A stretch of DNA of 64,000 nt from Paludisphaera borealis (GTDB lineage Bacteria; Planctomycetota; Planctomycetia; Isosphaerales; Isosphaeraceae). Positions within the stretch are counted from its first letter, which is position 1. The number at the start of each line of letters is the position of its first letter. Position numbers and translations under genes: made by a program. The DNA is taken from contig NZ_CP019082.1 of NCBI RefSeq assembly GCF_001956985.1, positions 4,340,001 to 4,404,000 of the forward strand, written 5' to 3'. The notes below the pieces were generated by a model, which saw nothing but the letters and a program-made list of their open reading frames with translations, was not told the DNA's origin and ran no database searches. Shown here piece by piece: positions 46,865 to 56,334 of the stretch.

Positions 46865-48544
46865 GTGAACCCATCATCTTCGACCGTCTTGAAGCACCTG
46901 ACCACCTTGTTCCAGGTTGGGACGACGGCGGGGCAGACCGACGGTTTCTTGCTGGATCGATTTCGTAGCGGGCCGGCCGACGAGGCCGAGGCGGCGTTCG
47001 CCGTGCTGGTGGAGCGGCACGGGCCGATGGTGTTCCAGGTCTGCCGGCGAATCCTTGGGGATCGTCACGACGCCGAGGACGCCGCGCAGGCGGTGTTCCT
47101 GGTGCTGGCCAGGCAGGCGCGTTCGATACGGCGGACGGATTCGGTCGCGAGTTGGCTCTACGGCGTCGCCGCGCGGGTCGCGGCCCGGGCGCGACTCGAC
47201 GCCGCGCGGCGCCGGTTGCTTGAGCGTCGGGGCGCGGAGACGGCGACGGCGATCCGGGACGCCGTACAACGCGATGGGGATGGCTTAGAGACCTGGCCGG
47301 AGCTTTGTCAGGAACTGGATCGGCTCCCCGAGCGATTCCGGCTGCCGATTCTCCTCTGCCACCTGGAAGGCCTGACTTACGAGCAGGCCGCCCAGCAAAT
47401 CGGCTGCCCGGTCCGTACGGTCCAATCCCGGCTGGCCCGGGCCCGCGAGCGACTGCGCGATCGGCTGACCCGTCGCGGCCTGGGCGCGGGCCCGGCGGTC
47501 GCGTCCCTCGCCGCCGTCTTGAACCCGGACGCCGCATCTGCGGTCGTCTCCGAGAGCTGGAAGCACCTCACGGTGCAGGCGGCGACCCGCTACGCAGCGA
47601 GCGGAGTCTCGGCCGCCATGGTCCCCGCCACGGTCGCTGCACTGGCCGAAGGAGCTTCGAGAGCCATGCACTTGCATCGTCTGATGAGATGGACGGCGGC
47701 CCTGTTGTTGATCGGCGTCGCCGTGAGTGGCGCGGGGGTGGGGATGCTGGCGAGGTCGGCGCCGCCGGAGCCCGGGCGTCGCATCGATCCGGCCCCGAAC
47801 GACGATCGATACCGCGCATCGTTCAAGAACGGCGCGACGATCGAGGTGGTCGGGGTTTCCACGGTTCCCACCGGCCCGAACACCTGGTGGAAGCCCGACG
47901 GCTCCCCGCTCGCCGAGGCGCCTATCGACGCGATCGAGCGCCTGGCCGGCGGCCGCCACCAGAACGGCGAGGCGCGAGTGGTCTTGCTGCGCGTGTCCGG
48001 GGTGAAGAAAGTGGACATGTTCCGCTGGCATCCGACCCCTACCGCCTCCTACTGGGGCGGTCGCCCCAGGAAGAACGGCCAGGACATACCGGATTTGCAG
48101 TATTACGAGGCCGTGTTCCGCGATCGGACGGATTGCGAGGTCGAGGCGAGGCTCGCCGACGGTGCTTGGAAGACCGAAGTCGCGAACGACGGCAAGGGGG
48201 GCGTCGGCACATTCGTCAACGGCCACAAGTTCAGCTTCGGCAGGGCTCGCCCCTATGAGGCCCATGGCCGATCGATGACGGTCTTTTCGGTCGCTCACAA
48301 CTTCTTCGAGCAGGACAGGCGCATCGTCGCGGTCGATCGAGATGGCAAGCAACACGCCGCCGTCTCTTATTCGTCAGGGTCCGACGGCGACAAAAAATGG
48401 GTGATCGACCTGATCGACGCCGAATTCCCCCTGCCGCCGGACCAGATCCGGGAATACCAGGTCCAGTTCCGCCCCTTAGAAGAAGTCGAGATCAAGGACG
48501 TCGCTCTCAACCCGCGCTCGGCCGACCCCGGCGCCGCCCGGTAA
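46865..48544 (+). CDS. ECF-type sigma factor with membrane-anchored C-terminal extension
   Basis: A protein of about 559 residues, taken from GTG 46865 (GAGG upstream; an in-frame start at 46814 is possible). Sigma region 2 spans about 40-115 (AFAVLVERHGPMVFQVCRRI, HDAEDAAQAVFLVLARQ) and region 4 about 150-205 (LPERFRLPILLCHLEGLTYE, CPVRTVQSRLARARERLRDR). A transmembrane helix lies at about 290-312 (WTAALLLIGVAVSGAGVGML), followed by an about 245-residue outer domain of strands (FKNGATIEVVGVSTVPTGPN, then LPPDQIREYQVQFRPLEEVE) that I do not recognise. As in the 29599 gene, a sigma factor is tethered to a sensor across the membrane. Confidence 0.9.
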   Translation: MNPSSSTVLKHLTTLFQVGTTAGQTDGFLLDRFRSGPADEAEAAFAVLVERHGPMVFQVCRRILGDRHDAEDAAQAVFLVLARQARSIRRTDSVASWLYGVAARVAARARLDAARRRLLERRGAETATAIRDAVQRDGDGLETWPELCQELDRLPERFRLPILLCHLEGLTYEQAAQQIGCPVRTVQSRLARARERLRDRLTRRGLGAGPAVASLAAVLNPDAASAVVSESWKHLTVQAATRYAASGVSAAMVPATVAALAEGASRAMHLHRLMRWTAALLLIGVAVSGAGVGMLARSAPPEPGRRIDPAPNDDRYRASFKNGATIEVVGVSTVPTGPNTWWKPDGSPLAEAPIDAIERLAGGRHQNGEARVVLLRVSGVKKVDMFRWHPTPTASYWGGRPRKNGQDIPDLQYYEAVFRDRTDCEVEARLADGAWKTEVANDGKGGVGTFVNGHKFSFGRARPYEAHGRSMTVFSVAHNFFEQDRRIVAVDRDGKQHAAVSYSSGSDGDKKWVIDLIDAEFPLPPDQIREYQVQFRPLEEVEIKDVALNPRSADPGAAR

Positions 48545-49300
48545 CATCCCACAAGGCGATCGTTCCGGATGACTGCGACAAAGTCGAGTCCGGCGGGGGA
48601 GCGCTCACCCCGCCGGCCCGCGGTAGGCGCGAGCGCCGTTGGGTTTGAAACGCCACCTGATCGGAATGGACCCGGACCGGCGCTGAGAATCGCCTGGCTC
48701 ACGAGCAGAATCGAGCCGCGCATCACAGGCCGCCCTTCCTCTCGGCGTCGATCGGGTCGAGCGATCTCGCCTCCGATCTCTTGGAGATTCGCCTGGTTCC
48801 GACCCCGGTCCACCCACTCGGGACGCCGGGTTTCCAGAATCGTGAGCTAGGCTTGCGGCGGAGAGGCGAACCCGGGGGGGGCGAATGGGAACGGCATGAA
48901 GTTTGCGGGGAATCCGCTGTCCGGCAATCAAGCCTCCAGAATCCGATCCTGCGCTGTTTGGTTGTAGGGAATGCGCCGGGTTTGTCGTGTTGTGTGCGAG
49001 CTTCCGTCACGATTCGCGCTCGGAAGTCGTCATGTTGGAGACACATTCTAAGTAGAGGACGGCGCGTCGAAGAGCCGTTGCGTGAAGGTAGGTTGCGGGA
49101 ATATTGAAGAAAGCGTAAAGAATTAGGACGATCGGGCGGCGGCACGTCGCTTCTATCGAGGAGGGGGAGAAGTCGAGGGGGGGGGCCGACGCGGCATTGG
49201 CTGGCGGCTCGGACGCGTTGAAGGCGGCGACGGAACGGTCTGCGCGATCGATTGGGATCGGCGAGCGACCCATTGAGACGAGAACAGGAGGGTTTCCGAC
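48545..49300. other. Intergenic region of about 750 bases without a recognised gene
   Basis: No frame on either strand shows plausible coding character; both strands carry only shadow frames rich in Arg, Pro and Ser. A poly-G stretch lies at 49177-49187. The last 30 bases contain the AGGAGG site of the small protein at 49301. Confidence 0.5.
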
Positions 49301-49516
49301 ATGCGTCAGCTTGGAGATTTCGCGGCCTGGCTGGGATTGATCCTGGTCGTGCTGGGCGTGGTCTACTACACGCCGAAGCTGGTGGAATACGTGAGCGACG
49401 ATTCGGCCTCGCGGCCCAGAGTCTCGGTCGCCGCGCGACCGCCGGGCCCCCTGTCGGCGAAGCGCAACATGGCGATGCATCATACGAGGTTCGATCGCTC
49501 CACACGCTCGGACTGA
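49301..49516 (+). CDS. Small single-TM protein
   Basis: A 71-residue product starting at ATG 49301 with an AGGAGG site nine bases upstream. One transmembrane helix (about residues 8-26, AAWLGLILVVLGVVYYTPKL) is followed by a short basic, Arg/Ser-rich tail. The codon pattern and ribosome site support translation. No family is recognised; it precedes the second DUF1559 locus. Confidence 0.65.
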   Translation: MRQLGDFAAWLGLILVVLGVVYYTPKLVEYVSDDSASRPRVSVAARPPGPLSAKRNMAMHHTRFDRSTRSD

Positions 49517-49669
49517 CACGACCCGACACGACGTGGAATGAACCCCGCCGGCTCTTTTGAACTTCCTTGCATCATCTCGGAGTCTTCATAAAGTCTGAAT
49601 GCGTGACGGGTAGCCTGACTCATCGAATATTGGCGACAGACGTTTCCAAGACGAGTTGAGTCCACTCAT

Positions 49670-50803
49670 ATGAGCGTTTCCCGTACGCGTTCGCTTCGTT
49701 CCGCGTTCACGCTGATCGAGCTGCTGGTGGTGATCGCGATCATCGCCGTCTTGATCTCGTTGCTCTTGCCCGCGGTGCAGTCGGCGCGCGAGGCGGCGCG
49801 CCGGGCTCAGTGCGTCAACAACCTCAAGCAGATCGGCCTCGCGTTCCACAACTACGAGAGCAGCGTGGGGGCGTTCCCTCCGACGACGATCCTGGTCCCG
49901 GCGCCGACCGGCGCTCCGGGAAGCTGGGCGTTCGAGTCGTCGTGGAGCGCCTTCGCGCGGTCGGCTCCGTTCTGGGAGCAGGGGAACTTCTACAACTCGA
50001 TCAATTTCAGCCTCACCTACAGCAAGCCCCCCAACACGACGGTGGCCAACACGCCGCTCTCGATGCTGTTCTGCCCAAGCGATCCGGGCCAGCACATCGA
50101 CGACGCGACGATGGGGAGCACGGGGTACGGGACGACCAGCTACGGCACCTGCGACGGCGACTGGTACGTCTGGTCGGTGAACTGGGGGGCGACCAACTCG
50201 GTCGGCCCGATGAACCGCTCGCTGTTCGGGCCGAACTTCGCCCGCAAGATCGCGTCGGTGACCGACGGCCTGAGCAACACGCTGATGGCCTCGGAAGGGA
50301 CGATCGGCCACGCCCAGATGCGGGGCTGCCTCAGCACCCCGACCGTGCCGTCGGACTCGACCGCCGGGACCTGGAGCCCGACGAACGTCCCCGCGCCGGG
50401 CGCCGCCTCGATCCAGGCGCTCAACGAGCTGATCGGGTCGTGCGGCGCAACCAAGATCAAGGCGGGCGGTCCGATCGGCCACACCCGATGGTGCAATGGC
50501 GGCGTCTACTACTCGGGCTTCACCACCGCCATGACCCCCAACCCCGGGGTCAAGGCGCTCAGCAAGGCGATCGGGTTCACCGGCGGCGGCCAGATGCTCG
50601 AGATGGATTGGGACTCGACCGACGAGAACGACGGCGGTCCCACCTACATGTCGCTCGCCGCGACCAGCAAGCACTCCGGCGGCGTTACCGCGCTGATGGC
50701 CGACGGCAGCGTCCGGTTCGTCAAGAGCACGATCAACGCCGCCACCTGGCGGGCCCTCGGCTCCATCGCCGGCGGCGAAGTCGTCTCAGCCGACGCGTAC
50801 TGA
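49670..50803 (+). CDS. DUF1559 prepilin-like protein
   Basis: A 377-residue protein with the prepilin leader [20 protein letters not shown], the helix [20 protein letters not shown] and the C-terminal H-x9-DG box ([17 protein letters not shown]). It is a paralogue of the 4747 gene. A Gly/Thr/Ser-rich insert in the middle ([20 protein letters not shown]) suggests an exposed loop. The next two genes encode a lipoprotein and an exported beta-rich protein and are likely in the same operon (38- and 17-base gaps). Confidence 0.95.
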   Translation: MSVSRTRSLRSAFTLIELLVVIAIIAVLISLLLPAVQSAREAARRAQCVNNLKQIGLAFHNYESSVGAFPPTTILVPAPTGAPGSWAFESSWSAFARSAPFWEQGNFYNSINFSLTYSKPPNTTVANTPLSMLFCPSDPGQHIDDATMGSTGYGTTSYGTCDGDWYVWSVNWGATNSVGPMNRSLFGPNFARKIASVTDGLSNTLMASEGTIGHAQMRGCLSTPTVPSDSTAGTWSPTNVPAPGAASIQALNELIGSCGATKIKAGGPIGHTRWCNGGVYYSGFTTAMTPNPGVKALSKAIGFTGGGQMLEMDWDSTDENDGGPTYMSLAATSKHSGGVTALMADGSVRFVKSTINAATWRALGSIAGGEVVSADAY

Positions 50804-50841
50804 GCGAGCGATCGTCGTCTTCCTGAAACCGGGCCATCCTC

Positions 50842-51234
50842 ATGATTCTCGATCGTCGCGCGGCGATGCTCGCCGCTCTGCTCTTGCCGTTCGCCGGTTC
50901 CGGCTGCGGCGGCGTTCCGGAAGCCGCCGCGAAGCTCTCGACGACCGTGCCGGTCCAAGGCAAGGTGACTTACAAAGGTAAGCCTTTGACCCACGGGACG
51001 GTCGTCTTCGAGCCCGACGCCGGCCGCGAGGCCCACGGCGAGATCGGGCCCGACGGCGGCTACACGCTTTCCACCTTCAAGGCAGGCGATGGCGCCGTCG
51101 CCGGCAAGCACCGGATCTCGATCTCGGGTCTGAACAAGAAAGACCTTCCGCTCAAATACCACGCGCCCAGCTCCTCGGCGATCGAGTTCGAGGTCGGCGC
51201 CGACAAGTCCGATTACCCCATCGACCTCAAGTGA
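50842..51234 (+). CDS. Lipoprotein with carboxypeptidase-regulatory-like fold
   Basis: A 130-residue protein with a lipobox (LLPFAGSGC) and a single beta-sandwich domain of the transthyretin/carboxypeptidase-regulatory type (PVQGKVTYKGKPLTHGTVVF, then GPDGGYTLSTFKAGDGAVAG and GKHRISISG). Such small lipoproteins follow DUF1559 genes in many planctomycetes. It is presumably held at the membrane surface; its ligand is unknown. Confidence 0.85.
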   Translation: MILDRRAAMLAALLLPFAGSGCGGVPEAAAKLSTTVPVQGKVTYKGKPLTHGTVVFEPDAGREAHGEIGPDGGYTLSTFKAGDGAVAGKHRISISGLNKKDLPLKYHAPSSSAIEFEVGADKSDYPIDLK

Positions 51235-51251
51235 GGCGCCCCGCGCCAGGG

Positions 51252-52355
51252 ATGAACACCGTGACGACGACTCCTTCGCATTGGCTTTTGGGTCTGGGGC
51301 TCGCGATCTGTCCCTGGCTCGCCGGCGCAGCCCCGGCCGGCGAGGTCCTGGTCAAGCCGATCACGTTCCCGGCCGCCTTTCACGATCGGGCCGAAGCGTC
51401 GGGCGCTCTGGAACCGCTCGACCGCGTCCTCGAAGCGTCGGCCGTCGAGCCGATCGGCGACGGCCGGCTCGTTCTGATCGCCCATGACAAGAAGGTTCCG
51501 CTCCGCGTGATCGAGACCGCCACAGGCCGGCCGGTCGGCGCCCCGCTGGTCAGCCCGAGGTTTCCCGAGGAGACCCCGAAATCCTCGAAGTGGGAGGCCA
51601 TGGCGAAGGATTCCGACGGGACCTTCTACGTGGTGGGTTCACACTCGGGGAAGACCGACGACGAGCGGAGTCAGCACGCGAAGCTGTTCCGCTTCCGGCT
51701 GGCCGAGGCCGGCGCCCCGACGATCGACGACGGCTCGGTCGCCTCGTGGCGGCTCGACGCCGCCTTGATCCAGTCCCTGCGATCTCTGGGCCTTTCGCAA
51801 ACCGCCGTCGACCAGCGCAAGATCGAAGGGCTGGCGATCCGCGAGACCGTGTCCGAGGCCGCCGGCAAGCCGCGTCGCGAGCTGGTGATCGGCCTTCGGC
51901 AACCGGACGACCTGGTGCGGGCGTTCGCGGCCGATCTTTCCGCCAACCCGGCCGAGGCCGTCGAGTTGTCGCTGGCTCCGCTGTTCGCCTTCGAGCCGGG
52001 AACGCGCGAAGGCGTGCGGTCGCAGCTCACCTCGCTGGAATACCTGCCCGCGTGGAAGGGATTCCTGGTGGTCACGACGACCGAGGACGAGCTGAACGCC
52101 TTCCACGGCAACACGCTCTGGTTCGTCGCCGACGATCGGATCGCCGAGGCCAAGGGCGCGCCGGTGCAGGCCGAAAAGCTCTGGGTCTTCGAGGCGGCCA
52201 TGAAGGCGGAAGGGCTCTGCATCCTGCCGACGGCCGCCGCTGATTCGAGCACGGTCCGGCTCTTGATCGTGTACGACAACGACGCCCACGCGACCCACAT
52301 CCCCAGCCGCTTTCAGGTCGTCGAGCTGACGCGGACCTCGCGCTCCGCGTTCTGA
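51252..52355 (+). CDS. Exported beta-rich protein of unknown function
   Basis: A 367-residue protein taken from ATG 51252, which gives a signal peptide (WLLGLGLAICPWLAGAAPAG); a GTG at 51231 overlapping the previous stop is an alternative. The mature part has repeated strand-turn units (VEPIGDGRLVLIAHDKKVPL, KWEAMAKDSDGTFYVVGSHS, IEGLAIRETVSEAAGKPRRE) suggesting a beta-propeller of the DUF3616 kind, but that assignment is weak. It is the third gene of the DUF1559-lipoprotein cluster. Confidence 0.8.
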   Translation: MNTVTTTPSHWLLGLGLAICPWLAGAAPAGEVLVKPITFPAAFHDRAEASGALEPLDRVLEASAVEPIGDGRLVLIAHDKKVPLRVIETATGRPVGAPLVSPRFPEETPKSSKWEAMAKDSDGTFYVVGSHSGKTDDERSQHAKLFRFRLAEAGAPTIDDGSVASWRLDAALIQSLRSLGLSQTAVDQRKIEGLAIRETVSEAAGKPRRELVIGLRQPDDLVRAFAADLSANPAEAVELSLAPLFAFEPGTREGVRSQLTSLEYLPAWKGFLVVTTTEDELNAFHGNTLWFVADDRIAEAKGAPVQAEKLWVFEAAMKAEGLCILPTAAADSSTVRLLIVYDNDAHATHIPSRFQVVELTRTSRSAF

Positions 52356-52640
52356 AGCCGGGTCGGGGCGTCGGTGTTGATCTTAAGATACGGCTGGTCC
52401 TGCCCGCGCTGATCAATCGCATCAGCGCGATCCATCGCCCGTCCGGGCCGTAGGACTGCGTGCGACTCGCCGGCTCTCCGCATCCTTCGGAGGCTGGAGA
52501 GTTGCACGCTCTCCGTCGTGATCTATGCTTTTGGCGGGGAGGGCTGCGCGATGAAGCCGCCGGCTCCCGGCGTTTGACCGTTTCCTATCGTATGGAGCGG
52601 GGCGGGCGCCGTCCTATCCTGCCAAGAGGCGAGGTGCTGG

Positions 52641-54908
52641 ATGATGCGCTCCGTCGTTCAACGGGTGCAAGGTCGGCGGGCTCTCGGGAACTCATCGAGT
52701 GCGGCGCGGCGACGCTCGGGTGGTCGTTGCCGACCCCAGTCCGAATCGCTCGAATCGCGTTTCATGATGGCCTCCGACCTGGCGTCGGGCGTGCTCGGCG
52801 CGCTGACGGCGACCGTCCCGGAGAACGCGCGGTCGGTGTCGATTCCGTTCACCATCGCGCCGTCGGATTTCACGTTCCCGGCCGGTGGGTCGCGGGTGAC
52901 GCTCAAGATCGAGGTGACGGACCTCGACGGCGGGCGAATCAGCGTCGCGGGCCTCGCCTCGACCGCGCGTGGGGCGTCGCGGCCGACCTCCCTGCGCGCC
53001 GGTTCGAACGGCCTGCTCGTTACGGTTCCCGCCGGGGATTTCGCCGTGCGGGTCAACGCGCGCGCCGGCGATTCGCTCCAGGCCGTCGTCCGGCTGGCGG
53101 GGGACGTCAACGGTGATTACGCCGTCGACTCCCAGGACCTTCAGCTCATCGCGTCCGCCCGCGGCAGTCGGGCCGGTCAACCGGGCTACATCGCGGCCGC
53201 CGACTTACAGAACAACGGCCGGATCGACTCGACGGACCTCCTCCTGGCCCGTCGCAATCTGGGGGCCGCATCCAGCGCCCGGGCCGTGTCCCTGTCTCTT
53301 GCGATCAATGCCGAGCAAGATCCGGAGCAGGACCGCGAGGTCGTCGACTCGGCCGTGACCCTCGTCGGCAGGGCCGAGCCGGGCGCCGTGGTCACGCTTG
53401 TGAATGAGACGAGCGGCGCCGCCGGCGGGAAGACGGTCGCTGGAGCCGACGGCGGCTACGCGTTCGCGAACGTTCCGCTGGCTCTCGGGACGAATACGTA
53501 TCAGGTCGCCAGCGTATCCGACCTGGGGCAAAAGGCCGCCCTGACGCAGACCTTCACGCGGGTGGCCAGCCAGGGGGCGGCCATGACTTCCACCGAGCGC
53601 ATGGCCCATTTCAACCTGACCAACATCAAGGGCATGGCCTACACGCCCGAACCCTCCGACTTCGCCCCCGGAACGCCCAACCCGCCGAACCCCTACTTCG
53701 ACTCCGACTTCTTCAATTCCTATTACACCCCGATGTGGAGTTCGGCGCAGGGCATCCAGGGGTTCACGTCGAACGGCAGGGCCGTCAACGGCCGCGGCGA
53801 TCTCAAGTCGATGGAATCGCTGGGCGTCGATTTCCTGCATATCTACAATTGGAACTCTCAGCGCGATCATACGACGTTCCTTCAGACCCTCGTCGCCGAC
53901 GGAATGACGGTGAACGTGCCGATCTCCAACTACGTCTTCAGCCTGCCGATGAACGGCGCGCTGGGGAATCCTCCGTACCGCCACCAGTTGAGCTACGTCC
54001 AGGAGATCTTCAACCAGGTCTATCCCAACTGGCGAAGCGGCGACACCAAGCCCGTGGCCGGGATCTCGATGTGGTCGATCGGCAACGAGCCGGACAACAC
54101 CGGCGGCGACATCATGCCCGACGCGGTGGCGAAAGTCGCGCAGATGATCGTCTACCTCGAAGACCAGGCGAACATCCCCGACGGCCAGCGACTGCCGATC
54201 ACCGTCCCCCTCTCGTGGGCGACCAGCTACGGCGGGACGAGCTACTCCAACCCGACCCCCTCGGTGGGAGCGGTCGAGGCGCTCTACGCGGCCTTCAACG
54301 CGACGACCGACTTCACCGCCTCGGCGATGAACCTGCGGAACCCGGTCTCCGAACCGTACACGGCGGTGCAGATGACCGTCCCCAAGCTCCCCTCCGACTT
54401 CTTCGCGACGCGGTTCGTCTGGGCCAACAACCCCGTCGGCAACGACGTGGCCGGCTTCCTGGGCCTGCAGCAGGTCGGCTACGCCCCGTACAACCACCCG
54501 GTCGGCGCCAATGCGCAGATCCCGTGGAGCACGATCCCGATGATTTTCTACGAGGTCGGCGCCACGTCCATCGAAACCGACCCCAAGAACCCGCCGAAGT
54601 CGCCCGAAACCCAGGCGGCGACCGACAAGAAGCAACTCGCCGACATGGCGACGGCCCGGGGCAACGGCCAGAACCTCAACTTCTACGGCGGCGCCGTCTT
54701 CCAGTCGCTCGACCAGACGACCCACAAGGTCGGCTCCGAGTCGGGCTTCGGCGTCCAGGCCTTCAAGCGGGTCAACAGCCGATTCTCCTATCAGACGATC
54801 ACGGATGCATCGCAATATGTGCTGAGCTTCATCAGCAACACCTGGAGGCTCGACGATATCACGCCGAAGCCGGCGCTCAAGGTGGTTCGAGACGCGTTCA
54901 AGGGGTGA
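52641..54908 (+). CDS. Large exported glycosidase-like protein with dockerin and LESR leader
   Basis: A 755-residue protein. The N-terminus has a planctomycete export or attachment leader ending in LESLESRFMM-type sequence (SESLESRFMMAS). A dockerin type I pair follows at about residues 153-213 (GDVNGDYAVDSQDLQLIASA and AAADLQNNGRIDSTDLLLAR), then an Ig-like/carboxypeptidase-regulatory domain (about 220-310). A TIM-barrel glycosidase domain covers about 325-755 with GISMWSIGNEPDNTGG, in which E483 is the likely acid/base residue, and MIFYEVGATSIE carries the probable nucleophile. A family member of the GH5/GH39/GH81-like clans cannot be chosen. Dockerins in planctomycetes may bind cohesin-like partners on the surface. 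Confidence 0.85.
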   Translation: MMRSVVQRVQGRRALGNSSSAARRRSGGRCRPQSESLESRFMMASDLASGVLGALTATVPENARSVSIPFTIAPSDFTFPAGGSRVTLKIEVTDLDGGRISVAGLASTARGASRPTSLRAGSNGLLVTVPAGDFAVRVNARAGDSLQAVVRLAGDVNGDYAVDSQDLQLIASARGSRAGQPGYIAAADLQNNGRIDSTDLLLARRNLGAASSARAVSLSLAINAEQDPEQDREVVDSAVTLVGRAEPGAVVTLVNETSGAAGGKTVAGADGGYAFANVPLALGTNTYQVASVSDLGQKAALTQTFTRVASQGAAMTSTERMAHFNLTNIKGMAYTPEPSDFAPGTPNPPNPYFDSDFFNSYYTPMWSSAQGIQGFTSNGRAVNGRGDLKSMESLGVDFLHIYNWNSQRDHTTFLQTLVADGMTVNVPISNYVFSLPMNGALGNPPYRHQLSYVQEIFNQVYPNWRSGDTKPVAGISMWSIGNEPDNTGGDIMPDAVAKVAQMIVYLEDQANIPDGQRLPITVPLSWATSYGGTSYSNPTPSVGAVEALYAAFNATTDFTASAMNLRNPVSEPYTAVQMTVPKLPSDFFATRFVWANNPVGNDVAGFLGLQQVGYAPYNHPVGANAQIPWSTIPMIFYEVGATSIETDPKNPPKSPETQAATDKKQLADMATARGNGQNLNFYGGAVFQSLDQTTHKVGSESGFGVQAFKRVNSRFSYQTITDASQYVLSFISNTWRLDDITPKPALKVVRDAFKG

Positions 54909-54934
54909 GCGAAGCGCGGCGCCTCCGCCCTGGC

Positions 54935-56332
54935 TCATCCCAGGGCGAGGCGGCCGAAGACGAAGATCCAGGCGGAGGCGAGCATCGAGCAGGGGAAGGT
55001 GAGCAGCCAGGCCAGGATGATGTTGCGGGCCGTGGCGCGCTGGACGCCCGACTTGTTGGCCCACATGGTTCCGGCCACGCCGGAGGAGAGCACCTGGGTG
55101 GTGCTGACCGGCAGGCTGACGAAGTTCGCCAGGCCGATCGTCGCCATCGCCACGATCTCGGCGCTGGCGCCCTGGGCGTAGGTCAGGTGGGATTTGCCGA
55201 TCTTCTCGGCGACGGTCGTGACGATCCGCTGGTAGCCGACGGTCGTCCCCACCCCCAGACAGAGCGCCACGCCGACGACCACCCAGTAGGGGACGTACTC
55301 GGTCGCGCGGCGAAGCTGGCGGCGGGGGGCGTCGAGGCTTTCGGCCTGATTCGGCTTCTCCAGGCGTTTGAACTCGGCGAGGCGGCGGTCGAGGTGGAAG
55401 AGGGCCGAGCGGAGCTGGATGCGGTCGTCGGGGGCGACCTCGCGGAGCGACGATTTGCCTTCGAGCTTCGCCAGGATCGCGTCCAGTTCATCGATTTCCG
55501 GCTGATACGCCGACGAGCCCCGGGTCTGGAGCGCGGTTTTGAGCCGCTCGGCGGCGGCGCGGGCGTCGTCGGCCCCGTGCTTGGTGTTCAGGTCGAGGGC
55601 GAAGCCCGTCGGCAAGAGGCCGATCAGGACGAGCATGATCAGGCCCATCCCCTTCTGGCCGTCGTTCGAACCGTGCGCCAAGCTGACGCCGCCGCAGGTG
55701 GTCATCAGGGACGCGCGAATCCACCACGGGGGGCGGTCGTCGGGGTCTTCGGGGGGAGGCGCGTAGAGCTTGGGATCCGGTATCCACCGCTTGGCGACCA
55801 GCAGCAAAGCCGCCGCCGCCGCGAAGCCGATCACGGGCGAGATCAGCAGGGCCACGGCGACCTCGCCGGCCTTCTCCCAGTTCACGCCCGTCCCCAGCCC
55901 CTCGCCGCTCATCACGCCGTTGGCCAGGCCGACGCCTAAAATGGCGCCGATGAGAGTGTGCGAGCTGGAGACGGGAATCCCGAACCACCAGGTCAGCAGG
56001 TTCCAGGTGATGCCGGCGGTCAAGAGCGCCAGCACCATGAGGACCGCCGATTTCGAGGCGGCGTCGATCAGGAGGTCGACCGGCAAGAGGTGGACGATGC
56101 TGAACGCGATCGTCGTCCCCCCCAGCAGCACGCCCAGGAAGTTGCAGACGCCCGAGAACAGCACGGCCGGCGTCGCCCTGAGCGTGCGGGTGTATATGAC
56201 CGTCGTCACGGCGTTAGCCGTGTCATGAAAGCCGTTGACGACTTCGAAGCCGAAGGCGATCGCCAGGGCGACCGCCAGAACGGCCGCGCGAGACGGGTCG
56301 AGCCCGCGAACCGCCTCGTAGAGATCGGTCAT
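54935..56332 (-). CDS. pit: PiT-family inorganic phosphate transporter
   Basis: A 465-residue membrane protein with about eleven TM helices. Family signatures at both ends are visible: FEVVNGFHDTANAVTTVIYT with GIPVSSSHTLIGAILGVGLA, and SLAHGSNDGQKGMGLIMLVL with GLANFVSLPVSTTQVLSSG. A cytoplasmic loop of about 130 residues (ERLKTALQTR, LDAILAKLEGKSSLREVAPD) is longer than usual. The transporter couples phosphate uptake to protons or sodium. ATG 56332 lies three bases after the stop of the upstream leucine-rich-repeat gene, so the two share a transcript. Confidence 0.95.
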   Translation of the reverse strand: MTDLYEAVRGLDPSRAAVLAVALAIAFGFEVVNGFHDTANAVTTVIYTRTLRATPAVLFSGVCNFLGVLLGGTTIAFSIVHLLPVDLLIDAASKSAVLMVLALLTAGITWNLLTWWFGIPVSSSHTLIGAILGVGLANGVMSGEGLGTGVNWEKAGEVAVALLISPVIGFAAAAALLLVAKRWIPDPKLYAPPPEDPDDRPPWWIRASLMTTCGGVSLAHGSNDGQKGMGLIMLVLIGLLPTGFALDLNTKHGADDARAAAERLKTALQTRGSSAYQPEIDELDAILAKLEGKSSLREVAPDDRIQLRSALFHLDRRLAEFKRLEKPNQAESLDAPRRQLRRATEYVPYWVVVGVALCLGVGTTVGYQRIVTTVAEKIGKSHLTYAQGASAEIVAMATIGLANFVSLPVSTTQVLSSGVAGTMWANKSGVQRATARNIILAWLLTFPCSMLASAWIFVFGRLALG

Positions 56333-56334
56333 AA

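Noticed and set aside
48605-48931. Minus-strand open frame of 108 codons in the 48.5-49.3 kb gap
   Set aside because: Arg/Pro/Ser-rich, with no ribosome site and no conserved pattern; overlapping frames are equally open.
49007-49519. Minus-strand frame of 170 codons opposite the small membrane protein
   Set aside because: The plus-strand 71-codon gene has a strong AGGAGG site and a TM helix; the antisense frame has neither.
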